DNA of 64,000 nt from the NCBI RefSeq assembly GCF_914767665.1, contig NC_059502.1:3472001-3536000 (forward strand). Direction: 5' to 3'. Positions 46,195-58,035 of the stretch are shown one piece after another. The notes under the pieces are model-generated. The model was not told where the DNA came from. It was given only the letters and a program-made list of their open reading frames with translations, and searched no databases. A program made the translations under genes and the position numbers. Position 1 is the first letter of the stretch. Each line of letters opens with the position of its first letter. The stretch is from Harmonia axyridis. Taxonomy: Eukaryota; Arthropoda; Insecta; Coleoptera; Coccinellidae.

Positions 46195-46978
46195 GGAGAC
46201 CAGAAAAATATTTTAACTGGTTAGGACTCACAATCGATCAAAAGCAACAACGTGTTAATGATTCTGAGCAGTGTTTGAAGTTGTTTAAGTGCAATAAACC
46301 TGAATTTTTGCGTCGATATGTGACAATCGGTGAAACATGGCTCCATTATTTCACTCCGGAGTCCAATCGACAGTCAGCTGAGTGGACTGCACACGATGAA
46401 CCCAATCCAAAGCGAGAAAAAACACAACAGTCAGCTGGCAAGGTTATGACATCAGTATTCTGGGATGCGCAAGGTATAATAATATATTCATTGATTACCT
46501 CCAAAAGGGCCAGACCATACACAGCGATTAATTATTATATAGCGTTATTGGATCGTTTAAAGAATGAATTCGTTAAAAATACGGCCCCAATTGAAAAAAA
46601 AGTGCTGTTTCATCAAGACAATGCGCCGTGTCACAAATCAATGAAACCAATGGCAAAATTGTATGAATTCTTCGAATTGCTTCTGCATCCACCGTATTCG
46701 CCAGATCTGGCCCCCAGCGACTTTTCCTGTTCTCAGACCTCAAAAGAATGCTCGCTGGAAAGAAATTTAGCGCCTATGAAAAAGTAATCGCCGAAACTGA
46801 GGCCGATTTTGGAGCGAGAGACAAATCATACTACAAAAATGGTATCGAAAAGTTGGAAGATCGCTATAATCGCTGTATCGCCCTCGAAGGCAACTATGTA
46901 TGAATAATAAAATCGAATTTTGCCAAAAAAAATGTGTTTTACTATGGTAGACCGGGGACTTTTCAATTGGCCTTTTAT
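46195..46978 (+). mobile_element. Mariner element (DD34D type) relic, copy 1
   Basis: Translation shows DSEQCLKLFKCNKPEFLRR, GETWLHYFTPESNRQSAEW, EKTQQSAGKVMTSVFWDAQG, KKVLFHQDNAPCHKS and HPPYSPDLAPSDF, all in mariner order. The frame is open from 46275 to 46787; a frameshift after APSDF then puts the C-terminus (ALEGNYV) in another frame. The first catalytic position reads GETW where the family has DETW. It sits in the loop of the large inverted repeat. Confidence 0.9.
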
Positions 46979-47039
46979 TGTAGAGTATATGAAAAGTAAA
47001 TGCTATGGATCGAATGAAATGGAAATGAGAAGTTGGACT

Positions 47040-48018
47040 GTTTTTTTTTGCCCAGCAACCTTTGAGAGACGGCGTGTGTTTTAATTTAAAGATTTCGCAC
47101 TCTTTTCAGTTCTTAGAACAACGATTATGATGAAGATATATAAAAAAAAAATTTTTTCCTCGAACGTTTCCAATCCAAAGGTGCACTATACTGTAAATAA
47201 TGAACAAAATCTGGTTCAGTCTCACTATAATTCGAAGCCTAATCATACCTCCATTATTTATAACATAATTGCCGACTTTTGTCGTCTATAAGATTCGAAG
47301 GGAAGTAATTTATTGTGGCAACAATAAAATGAGCTAGTCGATACGTCCTTGCCACTCATTTCCAGATTGAAACACGTTATAAAAATGCGTAGGATACCCA
47401 GTCATTGTTGTTTGAATTTACAACTTCGATCAGTGTGCAAATTTTATTGACTGCATTATTTATAGGATCTCTTGCCATAAGTCCAATGTGTCCAATAAAT
47501 CAAAATCAATTCCATTATTTTTATGATTTCAACATGGATTTTATGTGATGAATCGATTAGTATGGATGTTCAATAAATTTGAAAAAATAATGGTAGCGAA
47601 CTATACAGGGTGTTGGTGAATAAGAGCGAAAACTTCTTGGGCTAATTCTGCATGAAAAAATAATGACGGTTCACTATATAATTTTTGTTAGCAAATGTTT
47701 TGTATTCCGAGATAAGGGATGTTAAACTTTTTCTTGAAAGTTGTCATTTTATTTATTGCTCTCAATTTTTTGATAAAAAAAATGGTACGCCACTAGACAT
47801 TTCAAGCTAAAAATCATTTATGAATCCTTCGTTCAATTTGTGACAATTATCTCTTATGTATTTATCCTAAGAGTAATAAACATAGATAGAGGGAGCATAT
47901 GTCATTTTCAGTAAGCAAATTTTGTCCCCAACATGAACTATCAAATTTGACATGAAGCGCGCAGAAATGAAAACATATCAATAATACGATATATCACTCA
48001 ATTCGCGAGTTTCTCCAC
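47040..48018. repeat. Right arm of a large inverted repeat
   Basis: Inverted match to 44424-45367. From 47871 it contains the left part of a 0.6-kb TIR element (GAGTAATAAACATAGATAG), which stops abruptly after TTTCTCCAC at 48018. Confidence 0.8.
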
Positions 48019-48890
48019 TAGCTTTTTTTATACCATCCATAAAAACAGAATAAAAAATTTTTCACATAAAACTTTCATTTTTTATTGCACTTCAAGACAT
48101 TCAGTTTTATAGCATTCCAATATCGATTCAATTCATATAAAAATAATTAAAGTATTCGCATTTTAATTGAATCTCTTTGAGTCAGCGAAATACTTGAAAA
48201 AAAAATCGATGACCCCCATGAAATTAATAACTACCATTGTCTCTTACCTACTCATAAGCATTGTCCTGGTTTTATTCTATTAATCTAATTATAACGACGT
48301 GGGTACAAATTTTAATACTTGGAAGAATCCCGACCACATCGTGTTCAGCATAATTGACTGCATTGTTCAACTCAATATTCATAATTATTTTTCCAAGTTA
48401 TCGGTAACTCTCGTTAATTATCTTCTTTGATGTTTTTCTTTCCCAGACAATGAAGCATTCGTGAAAAACGAACTAGGCCAAGGATAGATAATTAGCAAGA
48501 TTTTATCGACTTGAAAACACGAAATGCTTTTTCGGATTGTGAAGCTATAAACAATGGGATAATTATTCATTAGTTATAAATTCTGATTAGGAATTATAAA
48601 CGATCATAAAAGGAAATCTTACTCCCATTCTTGGTCCAGTCCCACTTATTTTGTGCTTCTAAGGTCGAGAAATGGGTTCTATTTGAATAATTTGATTTAT
48701 GTTTCTTGACAGTGTATTATTTTGTCTTCATCAAATAACTTAATAACAATTAAAATAATTGCAGATTTTGCTAGGAGGTTTATTATGTTTATATCAATTC
48801 ATAAATCAACTAAAAAAACAGCGATCGACCGGCTTGAGTTCTTGTGTTAACTGAACTTCAAAAGCCTTATGACCTAAGTCTAAGCAAAAT
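48019..48890. other. Intron DNA, no feature recognised
   Basis: AT-rich sequence with no coding signal and no terminal repeats. Confidence 0.4.
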
Positions 48891-48894
48891 ACAG

Positions 48895-49065
48895 TTTTGT
48901 GAACTGTAACTTCAACATTTCCACCATTTTTGTAGAAAAATTTAACAATTTCAATGCGTTGTTGAAACAGTTATCGTTCCATTTTCAGTACCTAATGGCA
49001 TAGTTTCCACTTGTCAAATGTCAAAAGACGAAATCCATTTTGTATGTGGGATGATTCGCCTCATC
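48895..49065 (-). mobile_element. Fragment of second DD41D lineage (leader and start)
   Basis: The minus strand reads ATTTGACAAGTGGAAACTA then an ATG with MER, a stop, LFQQRIEIVKFFYKNGGNVE. It is the same N-terminus as the fragment at 17.2-17.35 kb, with an early stop. Confidence 0.6.
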
Positions 49066-49098
49066 TAAAAACACTACTTTTCACCTTATATCTAGCTA

Positions 49099-49983
49099 AT
49101 GGGTGTTTTTTTTCGAGGTATATAACTTTAAGTTGGCATTACTGTTCAAGATGGCGACCGATTTAACAGTTGTCAAGTGATTTATTCTCAGTTTGGTTTG
49201 GCAATTCATCATGAATAGACTCACGACTGAACAACGCTTGCAAATAGTGCAATTTTATTTCGAAAATAATGGTTCTGTGCGGAATACGTATCGCGCACTA
49301 CTACCATTTTATTTTGTTTAGCGATGAAGCGCACTTCTGGTTGAATGGCTACGTCAACAAACAAAACTGCCGCATTTGGAGTGAAGCTAATCCTCAAGTG
49401 TATGTCGAAACACCGTTACATCCAGAAAAACTGACTGTTTGGTGCGCTTTGTAGGCTGGTGGAATCTTTGGTCCGTACTTCTTCAAAAACGATGATGGCC
49501 AGAACGTTACAGTCAATGGTGATCGGTATAGAGTCATGATAACTAACTTTTTCATTCCTAAATTGAACAACCATGATGTCCAGGAGCTGTGCATCCAACA
49601 AGACGGCTCGTGCCACAATCGATTTATTGAAAGACACGTTTTGGACCTGTGAATTGGCCTCCAAGATCTTGTGATTTAACACCGCTAGACTACTTTCTGT
49701 GGGGCTATGTAAACTCATTGGTCTATGCGGATAAGCCACAGACCCTTGACCATTTGCCGTGTTATTGCCGATATACGGCCACAAATGTTGGAAAAAGTCA
49801 TCGAAAATTGGACGTCCAGATTGGACTACATCCGAGCCAGCCGTGGCGGTCATATGCCAGAAATCATATTTAAAATATAATGCCACAAGATTATCTTGCG
49901 GATAAATAAAATTCATGTCAATCGAATAATCCATCTTTGTTTTATTGCAATTTAAAGTTCTATAGCTCTAAAAAAACACCCTT
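49099..49983 (+). mobile_element. DD41D non-autonomous element, copy H
   Basis: TA on both sides (49097-49098, 49984-49985). Class-1 junction. The fused frame stops after 61 codons (TTGTAG in place of TTATGG). Further deletions remove part of the second Asp block near 49597-49605 and a segment near 49640 and 49758. It is the most decayed full-span copy. Confidence 0.93.
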
Positions 49984-49985
49984 TA

Positions 49986-50837
49986 TCTAGCTAGATAGCT
50001 AATCAACCGTAAAATCTAAAGAATCGAACAAAACCTAGAATGTCCACGATATATACCAAAGCTGATTTATTCATCATGCAGCTCCGTTCCCAGAGAGCTG
50101 AACCTCGATAAGATCCAGCAATTAAAAAAATCGTGGAACCGTGCCGCAATGTGCAAGAAAGAGAAGAGATTGTTCCTTATTTGCAGTACTGACCGATATA
50201 GGCTTAATGCTAATTCGAATAATATCGGTATTACCTAATACCAATATCATTACCGGACTGCTGGAGTGAAATAACCCGTTCATATCTAGCTGACATGTAT
50301 GAATATTGAATGTACGTATGGATATGACATAAATAATTGCCAACAGCTCAGACTCTGAATCCCGGTGAAAGGAACGACCGTTTTATTTGGTCGATTGAAA
50401 AATCCAATATCGACGCACACATGCAGACTTTATATACATATTGGAGGTAAGCTATTTATTTGAGGGACGCAGATACAATGGGCGTTGCGTAAATGGGTTG
50501 TGCCGCATCCATGGTATTACCCGAGATGATTACGGTGTACCAATTAAAAGATCGAAGATAGTCGGTCGATCGAATTTTAGAAGGACGTTCTCGATTATTT
50601 GTAGGCTTGTAGTTGAATGTTCCGGGTATAGGTCCCCCAAAGATATATCGCAGTTACGATCGTTTACAGCTTTGCCGTTTTAATCAGTTTATCGACGCTC
50701 TATCATAAAACTATCCCTAAACAATTGGTCCGCACCTCAAAGTAATAAACATAGATAAACATGACTGAAGGCTTTCACGGTAAGGTTGCGCCAATAGTCC
50801 ACACCGGTGATGAACCCCATAGTTCAGAGTAATAAGA
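49986..50837. other. Intron DNA, one element-end fragment
   Basis: AGTAATAAACATAGATA at about 50741 is an isolated end of the 0.6-kb TIR family, about 100 bp from the full copy. Nothing else recognised. Confidence 0.45.
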
Positions 50838-51403
50838 GAGGGAACATATGTCATTTTCAGTAAGCAAATTTTGTCCCCAACATGAACTATCAAATTTGAC
50901 ATGAAGCGCGCGGAAATGAAAACATATCAATGTTACGATATCTCACTCCATTCGCGAGTTTCTCCACAGAGAACGCACTTCTTATGTCCCATAGTGAATC
51001 AACGTTTCATATTGACTCAAAATATTTTGAAATAAATACCTAAATATATCAGAAATTCAGAAAACAAACTTCGAGCTCGCCAAACGACGTGAAACAACCG
51101 ATGACACTAGGAGAGCAAAAGTTGCCAAACCTTGGATTTCAGCAGGTAGATACAGAAAATAATAAATATTCTGCTTAGTATAAATTCGACAATTAGGAAA
51201 AATATCGGATTCCAAATATTCAAATTTGCATATTCAATCGGGAATCACCCAAATAAATATATTTCATTCAATATAATATACATTCATAATGATATAGTAA
51301 AATTGTGGATTTGAAAATATATAACAATCCGACAACGTAATCTAACCATGTTGGGGACATGTAAAAATTGCGTATACTTCCTCTATCTATGTTTATTACT
51401 CTA
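50838..51403 (-). mobile_element. 0.6-kb TIR element, copy 2 (inverted relative to copy 1)
   Basis: Starts GAGTAATAAGAGAGGGAAC (a short deletion in the terminal repeat) and ends CTCTATCTATGTTTATTACTCTA-like sequence at 51403. It is collinear with copy 1 in reverse over its full length. Confidence 0.8.
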
Positions 51404-52395
51404 TTGTCCGCACACGCCAGCTGTTCAGGATCGTAATTTTGAAATTTTGTTTGCAGAACATTTAAATAACAATTATTATCTTTAAATACCCTTGTTGTTA
51501 GAAGTTATCTATCAAAGAGGTTAGTGAAGTTAAGCTTGAACCTTTCAAGGAATGAATTCAATTCAAAATTTGTGAAGAGCATATCTCAAGGCACCCTGAA
51601 TTTTTTAATGCATTTTTCTTTGGAACGTTGCAGTGTTGTATTGAATTGTGTTAACTGAACAATTATTTTCTATTTTTTTTACCATATATTCACAACAAAA
51701 TAAGCTGAAAGCATACGGTAAAACATCCTTTTTCTTGATGTGAAATAATTTCCAAAACAGAATTCGACCATCAAATTCAATATCAAAAGCGAATTCCTCA
51801 AAACTTAATCATCGCACCCTGTATATGCAGATACGATACCTCATTATTAGATATCTTCAGGACGGAAGTTACATAATGACTCTAAATAAAGTGGGCATAT
51901 AATAATTCTTTCTCACTTTCCAACTGATACATGACGATTTTTAAACGTCATTATTACACATAAACATTTCTTTCAATCGCGAGTACCAATTCTGAACACC
52001 AATAAGCGACAGTTTTCGTCCCACCATTTTAAATAATTCGAGAGGAGAAAATATTAAGCGGCCTGTAATTATGCGGTAAAAATTTTTTTTCGCTCGAGAT
52101 CATTTTCACTCAAGATATTAACCAATTATATCGAATTATCGGCATGTTCGAATTGGACACGTGAACTTGCACAATGGCAATTTCAATTCAAGTGGAAAAT
52201 GAGGCTGGTTATAGCTGATCGTTTTTTTTTTAAGAAAGCTTTAAAAGCTTAAAGCATAGTCACCTTCAAGAGTGGTTCATGTAGTCCAAACCTACTCTAA
52301 CATTTAAAATTTAAAAAACTTTTTCTGTAGAAAGATTCGTCTTTGTAGATTTCACAAATTACAGATTATTTAGAACCACAGACATAAAGAGAAAA
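51404..52395. other. Intron DNA, no feature recognised
   Basis: AT-rich, one CACCCTGTATA motif near 51826, nothing coding. Confidence 0.4.
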
Positions 52396-52397
52396 TA

Positions 52398-53314
52398 AAG
52401 AGTGTTTTTTTAGAGCTATAGAACTTTAAATTGCAATAAAACAACGATTGATTATACGATTCACATGAATTTCATTTATCCGTAAGATAATCTTGTGGCA
52501 TTACATTTTAAATATGATTTCTGGCATATGACCGCCACGGCTAGCTCGGATGTAGTTCAATCTGGACGTCCAAATTTCGATGATTTTTCCCAACATTTGT
52601 GGCCGTATATCGGCAATAACACGGCGAATGTTGTCTTCCAAATGGTCAAGGGTTTGTGGCTAATCCGCATAGACCAATGACTTTACATAGCCCCACAGAA
52701 ATTAGTCTAGCGGTGTTAAATCACAAGGTCTTGGAGGCCAATTCACTGGTCCAAAACGTGAAATTAAGCGGTCACCAATGGTGTCTTTTAATAAATCGAT
52801 TGTGGCACAAGCTGTATGACATGTTACGCCGTCTTGTTGGAACCACAGCTCCTGGACATCATGGTTGTTCAATTCAAAAATGAAAAAGTTAGTTATCATG
52901 GCTCTATACCGATCACCATTGACTGTAACGTTCTGGCCATCATCGTTTTCGAAGAAGTACGGACCAATGATTCCACCAGCCCATAAAGCGCACCAAACAG
53001 TCAGTTTTTCTGGATGTAACGGTGTTTCGACATACACTTGAGGATTAGCTTCACTCCAAATGCGGCAGTTTTGTTTGTTGGCGTAGCCATTCAACCGGAA
53101 GTGCGCTTCATCGCTAAACAAAATTCGCTAATGAAAATCGGGAACAACGGCAATCTCATTTTGCACTATTTGCAAGCGTTGTTCAGGCGTGAGTCTATTC
53201 ATGATGAATTGCCAAACCAAACTGAGAATAAATCACTTGACTGCTGTTAAATCGGTCGCCATCTTGAACAGTTATGCCAACTTAAAGTTATATACCTCGA
53301 AAAAAAACACCCGT
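52398..53314 (-). mobile_element. DD41D non-autonomous element, copy I (distinct deletion)
   Basis: TA on both sides (52396-52397, 53315-53316). The internal junction differs from all other copies: after CTTGCAAATAGTGCAA the sequence goes to AATGAGATTGCCG and GTTCCCGATTTTCATTAGCG before TTTAGCGATGAAGCGC. The extra bases read NEIAVVPDFH, stop, R, ILFSDEAHF, which looks like the true sequence just upstream of the first Asp in an autonomous copy. The frame on the minus strand is 52702-53121. Confidence 0.93.
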
Positions 53315-53316
53315 TA

Positions 53317-53813
53317 TTATCTTAGTATCAGTCATAATATTCATGACTCTAGGCGCTGCAGGTTCAAGGTCATAGGAAAGGTTCGAAAACTGATTAATAT
53401 ATATGTTTACCAGTTTACCTTTTCTTATTGTGTTTTTATTTGCGGGATACGGATACATCGGATGATTCGGATGAGCGACTAACCCTGTGTCCTGAAAGAA
53501 GAAGAAGAAAATGAATTGTCAATTTACATTGTTATGACTGCTGAGGTTATGTTCATTGTTATGACATTGCATTCTACTCTGTTATCACAGTATAGATAGT
53601 CCCTATCTTGGAACATTAATAAACTATCTATATTCTAAGGTTCCTATACTGTGCTGTTATTTGTGCGACATTGCGATCATATCACGTGTCTTTCATAGTC
53701 GAAGCTCGACGATCTTTTTTCAGTTTTATTCATTCAAATAGTTAATTAGTTGATTATATATTTTCTTGGTTGTTTTGTCTTATTCTTGGTATCTTAACTA
53801 CATTGTTGTAAAC
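53317..53813. other. Probable upstream region of the zinc-finger pseudogene
   Basis: AT-rich, no core promoter recognised. It may include the 5' UTR of the gene starting at 53814. Confidence 0.4.
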
Positions 53814-54843
53814 ATGGAATTCGCTGAACACCCTGACAAAACAAAAAAATACTCTAGTGATTTGTAAGTATGATTTGGGGATTTATTTAAGAATATATTT
53901 GTTGGATACAACAGAATAATGATCATAAAGACAGCTTTTTAATATTCCTTATATTATATAATTAATTTATAATGTAATTATTATTATATTTTTTAGCATT
54001 TCTTCTGATGAAGGAGAGAGTTTCGGAATAAATGAAGTTAAGACTGAGAACTTTGATATCAAGAAAGAGTTTATTGATGGAATTCAGCATAAGGAAGAAT
54101 TCCATTCCATTGAGAATATCTCATTGAACCAAAATAATCTTTTGAAAATGGAGGAAACAGACGAAGAGGAAGTTACTGATTCGGATGATGAAGAAGAAAC
54201 AGAGCACAAAAGTAATGATTCAAAGCCATTCAACTGCCATCTCTGTGATTACGGTTCAACTCGCAAATATCATGTCCAGGCACATATAGAAACAGTTCAC
54301 TTAGAGTTGAGAAAGTTTAAGTGTGTTTTATGTGGTTATGCTACAAATTCCAACCAAATTCTTAAATGTCATTTGAATTGTAGTCATTTTAAACCAAGTG
54401 TCATTTATGCGATTATGCTCATGATACGAATGATATATCTGTTCTTCAAATAAAAATAGATCTCATGGCACATATCAAATCTGCTCATACAAATCCTGTG
54501 CAATTTGAGTGTCACCCATGTGATTATGCTTCACATCGGAGAAATAATCTTAAAAAACACATAGAATGTATTCATACAAATTTGAGACAATTTAAGTGTA
54601 GTTTATGTAATTTTACTTCCAATTGAACTGTATTCTTCAATTGCATATTGACTGTATGCATGCTAACTTAAAGTAACATATTGCCCGTTTTGCGACTATG
54701 CTACAAATCATAAAACTCATCTTAGGAGACATTTAAATATAAAGAGACATGAATGCCACTTATGCGAGTATGCTACTAATCAGAGATCTTATCTTAAAAC
54801 ACACATAGATTCTATTCATTCTGATTTGGAGAAGCATTAGTGT
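53814..54843 (+). pseudogene. C2H2 zinc-finger protein gene, decayed
   Basis: Exon 1 (53814-53863, MEFAEHPDKTKKYSSD) ends TT|GTAAGT in phase 2. Exon 2 begins at 53997 after TTTTTTAG and joins in frame. An acidic region (EETDEEEVTDSDDEEE) precedes two good C2H2 fingers: CHLCDYGS...HVQAHIETVH and CVLCGYAT...CHLNCSH. A one-base shift near 54395 then ends the frame at 54453. Beyond it, in the other frame, fingers continue (CHLCDYAHD, CHPCDYASHRR, CSLCNFTSN), with a stop at 54624 and further broken fingers to about 54840. A truncated two-finger protein of about 150 residues could still be made; decay of a multi-finger DNA-binding protein is the simpler reading. It lies in the sense orientation in intron 1. 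Confidence 0.75.
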
Positions 54844-54844
54844 C

Positions 54845-55345
54845 ATTTATGTACTACGAATCGCACACGTTCACTATGAGTATGAGTTCATACAAGTTCG
54901 GTTCACCAAAATGAAATCAGTATTATTTTACAGTAGGTAGTGTTGTATGTATATAGGCTAATATAATAATAATTTTTCACATGATTACATGAATTTTGAA
55001 CTTTTATATTTCTTCATTGTTATAAATTTTTCAATAAATTGTTTCATTAACTCTATTCTTTGATTTTACCTTTCATTGTTTTCCCAAAAATGTGGGTATG
55101 TTCATTTAAAAAATCAATTAACACTACCTTAAACATACTATTGGGGAGGCTTATACATTTGTAGGGTAGGTTCTTATCTCGGATACTGCGGTTAAGGCAG
55201 AATCTGACTTGGGGTACTGTAAATATGACCATTCAAAATCTTGTATTTCAGATGATTATTTGATTCGATCTGGATGAAATTTACCAATAAGAAGTTTCAT
55301 TTTTATATAACAAGAAAAAAGTATATTTTCAGAGAAATTAATGGA
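54845..55345. other. Intron DNA after the zinc-finger pseudogene
   Basis: Contains AATAAA near 55032, which may be the old poly-A signal of the zinc-finger gene. Nothing else recognised. Confidence 0.4.
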
Positions 55346-55349
55346 TGTT

Positions 55350-55745
55350 TATTTTATTGTAATGAGATATGCCCTGAACAATATCAACCAAATAACCACC
55401 ACGGCTACGGTAGCAGCACCATATCCTTTTCATGAAATTTTTCATAACCAATTCGCACTTTTGCGGTTGTGTCTTCGATTACTTCACGAATTCCATCTTT
55501 AAGGTCTTGTATAGATTGTGAAGCATTGGCATACCTTATCTTTCACGTAGCCACAAAGAAAAAAGTCTAAAGGATATAAATCACGAGATCTTGATGGCCA
55601 ATTGTGATTACTTATTCGAGAAATAACACAGTCTGGTAACTTTTCTTGCTAAATTGCGATTGTTTCGTTGTTTGTGTGACACGTAGTGCCGTCTTGTTGA
55701 TAATGAGCCTAGTTCACATCAATATATCTTACAATTCCGGCAATT
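55350..55745 (-). mobile_element. Second DD41D lineage, catalytic fragment
   Basis: The minus strand reads YQQDGTTCHTNNETIAI, a stop, then VISRISNHNWPSRSRDLYPLDFFLCGYVKDKV. There are 41 positions (one a stop) between the two Asp, as in the main DD41D family, but the sequence is clearly different. Several stops are present. A piece of the 3' end of a similar element lies in the opposite orientation at about 57335-57480. Confidence 0.75.
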
Positions 55746-56164
55746 CATTTAATTTTTTTTTGGATTGATTTTGTTAATGTGGTAACTATCCCAACAAGAA
55801 CCTTTTTACTGAGGACAACCGAAAATGCCAATAATTGAAAGAATTCAATTAACTTCGAACGAAACTCTGATAATTTTCCAATGGTGGTTTTCTGGTATTT
55901 TGTACAGATTCGTGAACGATTACATTCTGCCTATTCATCAGTCGCTTAACCCACTTTCGTTCGACGTTCACTTTCAGAATTAAGGTAAACCCTCAACGAT
56001 TGAGTGTAGGTAATAGCGAAATTGAAATTCGCTAACTCGAGACACCTATTTATTGGCACATATTCGTGATTGAACACAAAGAGATTAGATCTCACGTGAG
56101 CCTCCACAGTTCGATGGAAAGGTGAGACTCTATACATAAAGCCATTCTGAAAGCTATAAATTTA

Positions 56165-56830
56165 GAGATATTAACAGGCCAATTGAAAATTCACCGCTCT
56201 ACCACAGTAAAACACATTTTTTTGGCAAAATTCGATTTTATTATTCAACATAGTTGCCTTCGAGGGCGATACAGTGATTATAGCGATCTTCAAACTTTTC
56301 GATACCATTTTTGTATACGATTTGTCTTTCGCTTCAAAATAGACCTCATTTTCGGCGATTACTTCTTCATTGGCGTTAAATTTCTTTCCAGCGAGCATTC
56401 TTTTGGAGTCTGAGAACAGGAAAAAGTCGCTAGGGGCCAGATCTGGCGAATACGGTGGATGCAGAAGCAATTCGAAACCCATTTCATGCAAGTTTGCCAT
56501 TGTTTTCATTGATTTGTGACACGGCGCATTGTCTTGATGAAACACCACCTTTTTTTTCAAATGGGGCCGTTTTTTAACGATTTCATCCTTTAAACGATCC
56601 AATAACGCTATATAATAATTGCTGTTGATGATCTGGCCCTTTTGGAGGTAATCAATGAATATTATACCTTGCGCATCCCAGAATACTGATGCCATAACCT
56701 TGCCTGCTGAGTGTTGTGTTTTTCCTCGCTTTGGATTCGGTTCATCGTATGTAATCCACTCAGCTGACTGTCGATTGGACTCCGGAGTGAAATGATGGAG
56801 CTCGATTCCAGATTTCATCTAATAATCAAG
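56165..56830 (-). mobile_element. Mariner element (DD34D) relic, copy 2
   Basis: Same family as 46.2 kb. The frame is open from 56818 to 56171: TPESNRQSAEWITYDEPNP, SAGKVMASVFWDAQG, KKVVFHQDNAPCHKS and PPYSPDLAPSDFFLFSD, with 34 residues between the two Asp. The N-terminal half with the first Asp is missing. The terminal region GGCCAATTGAAAATTCACCG resembles those near 46960 and 36710. Confidence 0.9.
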
Positions 56831-56864
56831 GACATACAGCCGCAATGTGCGAATTGGCCATGGA

Positions 56865-57332
56865 AAATACGCTCTATTAGTGATGACGTCACACACCGCC
56901 ATTTTAGTTCTCCTGTCAGTATTCGGAATCCAAACAAACAAATTGTCATTCAAATTAGTACATTGTCGTTGAAGAAATTGGCTTATTTCGATAAATAAGA
57001 TTATTTAAGGAACGATTTTACTATTAATTAATAGACAGAAGGCACGAGATTAATGCCAGTAAGTTCGAACTTGAAGTTCAACTAATAAACACGGGTTTTT
57101 ACAAAATCTGGGGAATGATACAGGATTCAAACTTACTGGTATTAACCTCGTTTCTTCTGTCTATCAATTAATACTGAAATCGTTCCTCAAATACTCTTAT
57201 TTTTGAAAATAAACCAATTCCTTCAACGACACCGTACTAATTTGAATGACAATTTATTTGTTTGGATTCCGAACAGTGACGGGAGAACCAAAAATGGCGG
57301 TGTGTGACGTCACACTAATAGAGCGTATTTCA
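56865..57332. repeat. Foldback MITE of about 467 bp
   Basis: AAATACGCTCTATTAGTG and TGACGTCACACACCGCCATT at left are mirrored by AATGGCGGTGTGTGACGTCA and CACTAATAGAGCGTATTT at right. The arms extend about 200 bp each with some divergence, around a short unique centre near 57080-57110. Confidence 0.8.
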
Positions 57333-57334
57333 TA

Positions 57335-57482
57335 TAAATGATATGGTGCTGCCACCGTAGCCCTGGTTGTGACCATTTGGCAGATATCGTTTTCCATCAT
57401 TAATAGCATACCTTCCATTGATTTCTCTTAAAATATATTTTTTTTATAATCAAAAGAAGACTTTTTATTGGAACACCCTTAA
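57335..57482 (+). mobile_element. 3'-end fragment of second DD41D lineage
   Basis: ATATGGTGCTGCCACCGTAG and TTTGGCAGATATCG match, in opposite orientation, the C-terminal end of the fragment at 55.35 kb. It ends in AACACCCTT, the same terminal motif as the main family. Confidence 0.6.
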
Positions 57483-57599
57483 TTTACTCGTATGATTCAT
57501 TTTTATAGAGGTTATAGTGACTAATAGAAATAATTAATTTAGAAATTTAATCAACCTGACAACAAAACAATACTTACTGTTGTTTTTTCTTCATTGCAG

Positions 57600-58035
57600 A
57601 GAACGCTACCTCTTCGAATTCTTCGAAGCCCTGATCTCAACTTTGGACACCAAACTCCAACGTATAGAAAACCTAGACAAAGCCGTCGAGCATTTGATGC
57701 GCAAAGTGGAATCCTTGAGCACCAGAGTATCTGGCAACATCGAAAAAACCGAGATTGTCCTATCCAAACTGGAAAACCTGGATTCCAGGTTGTTTAGGGC
57801 CCAACCAAGCTCATACTTCTCCAACACTGAAAGGCCGGAACCCAACATCGACAAGAAATTGCAGAATTTGGAAACTAAAGTTGACGGTATCGATGGCAAA
57901 TTGAACGACCTCAAGAACCACTTCGATGGCAATGGGAACTCCTTCTTGCCCAACGATGAGTTCAACGCAGAAGCCAGCGAGAAGAAACCCGTTCACATGA
58001 ACGTTGTGGAAATAACCAAAGCTCTGAACACTGAG
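57600..58035 (+). CDS. Exon 2 of the secreted coiled-coil protein gene
   Basis: Acceptor TTCATTGCAG|A in phase 2, donor ACTGAG|GTGAGT in phase 0. It encodes about residues 72-217: a strongly heptad-like segment (LISTLDTKLQRIENLDKAVE onward, IEKTEIVLSKLENLDSRLF, IDKKLQNLETKVDGIDGKL) broken by a polar linker, then NVVEITKALNTE. This is typical coiled-coil sequence and is GC-richer than the surrounding intron DNA. Confidence 0.85.

Noticed and set aside
50441..50683. Open frame of about 80 codons on the plus strand
   Set aside because: Arg-rich chance frame with no domain and no flanking gene signals.
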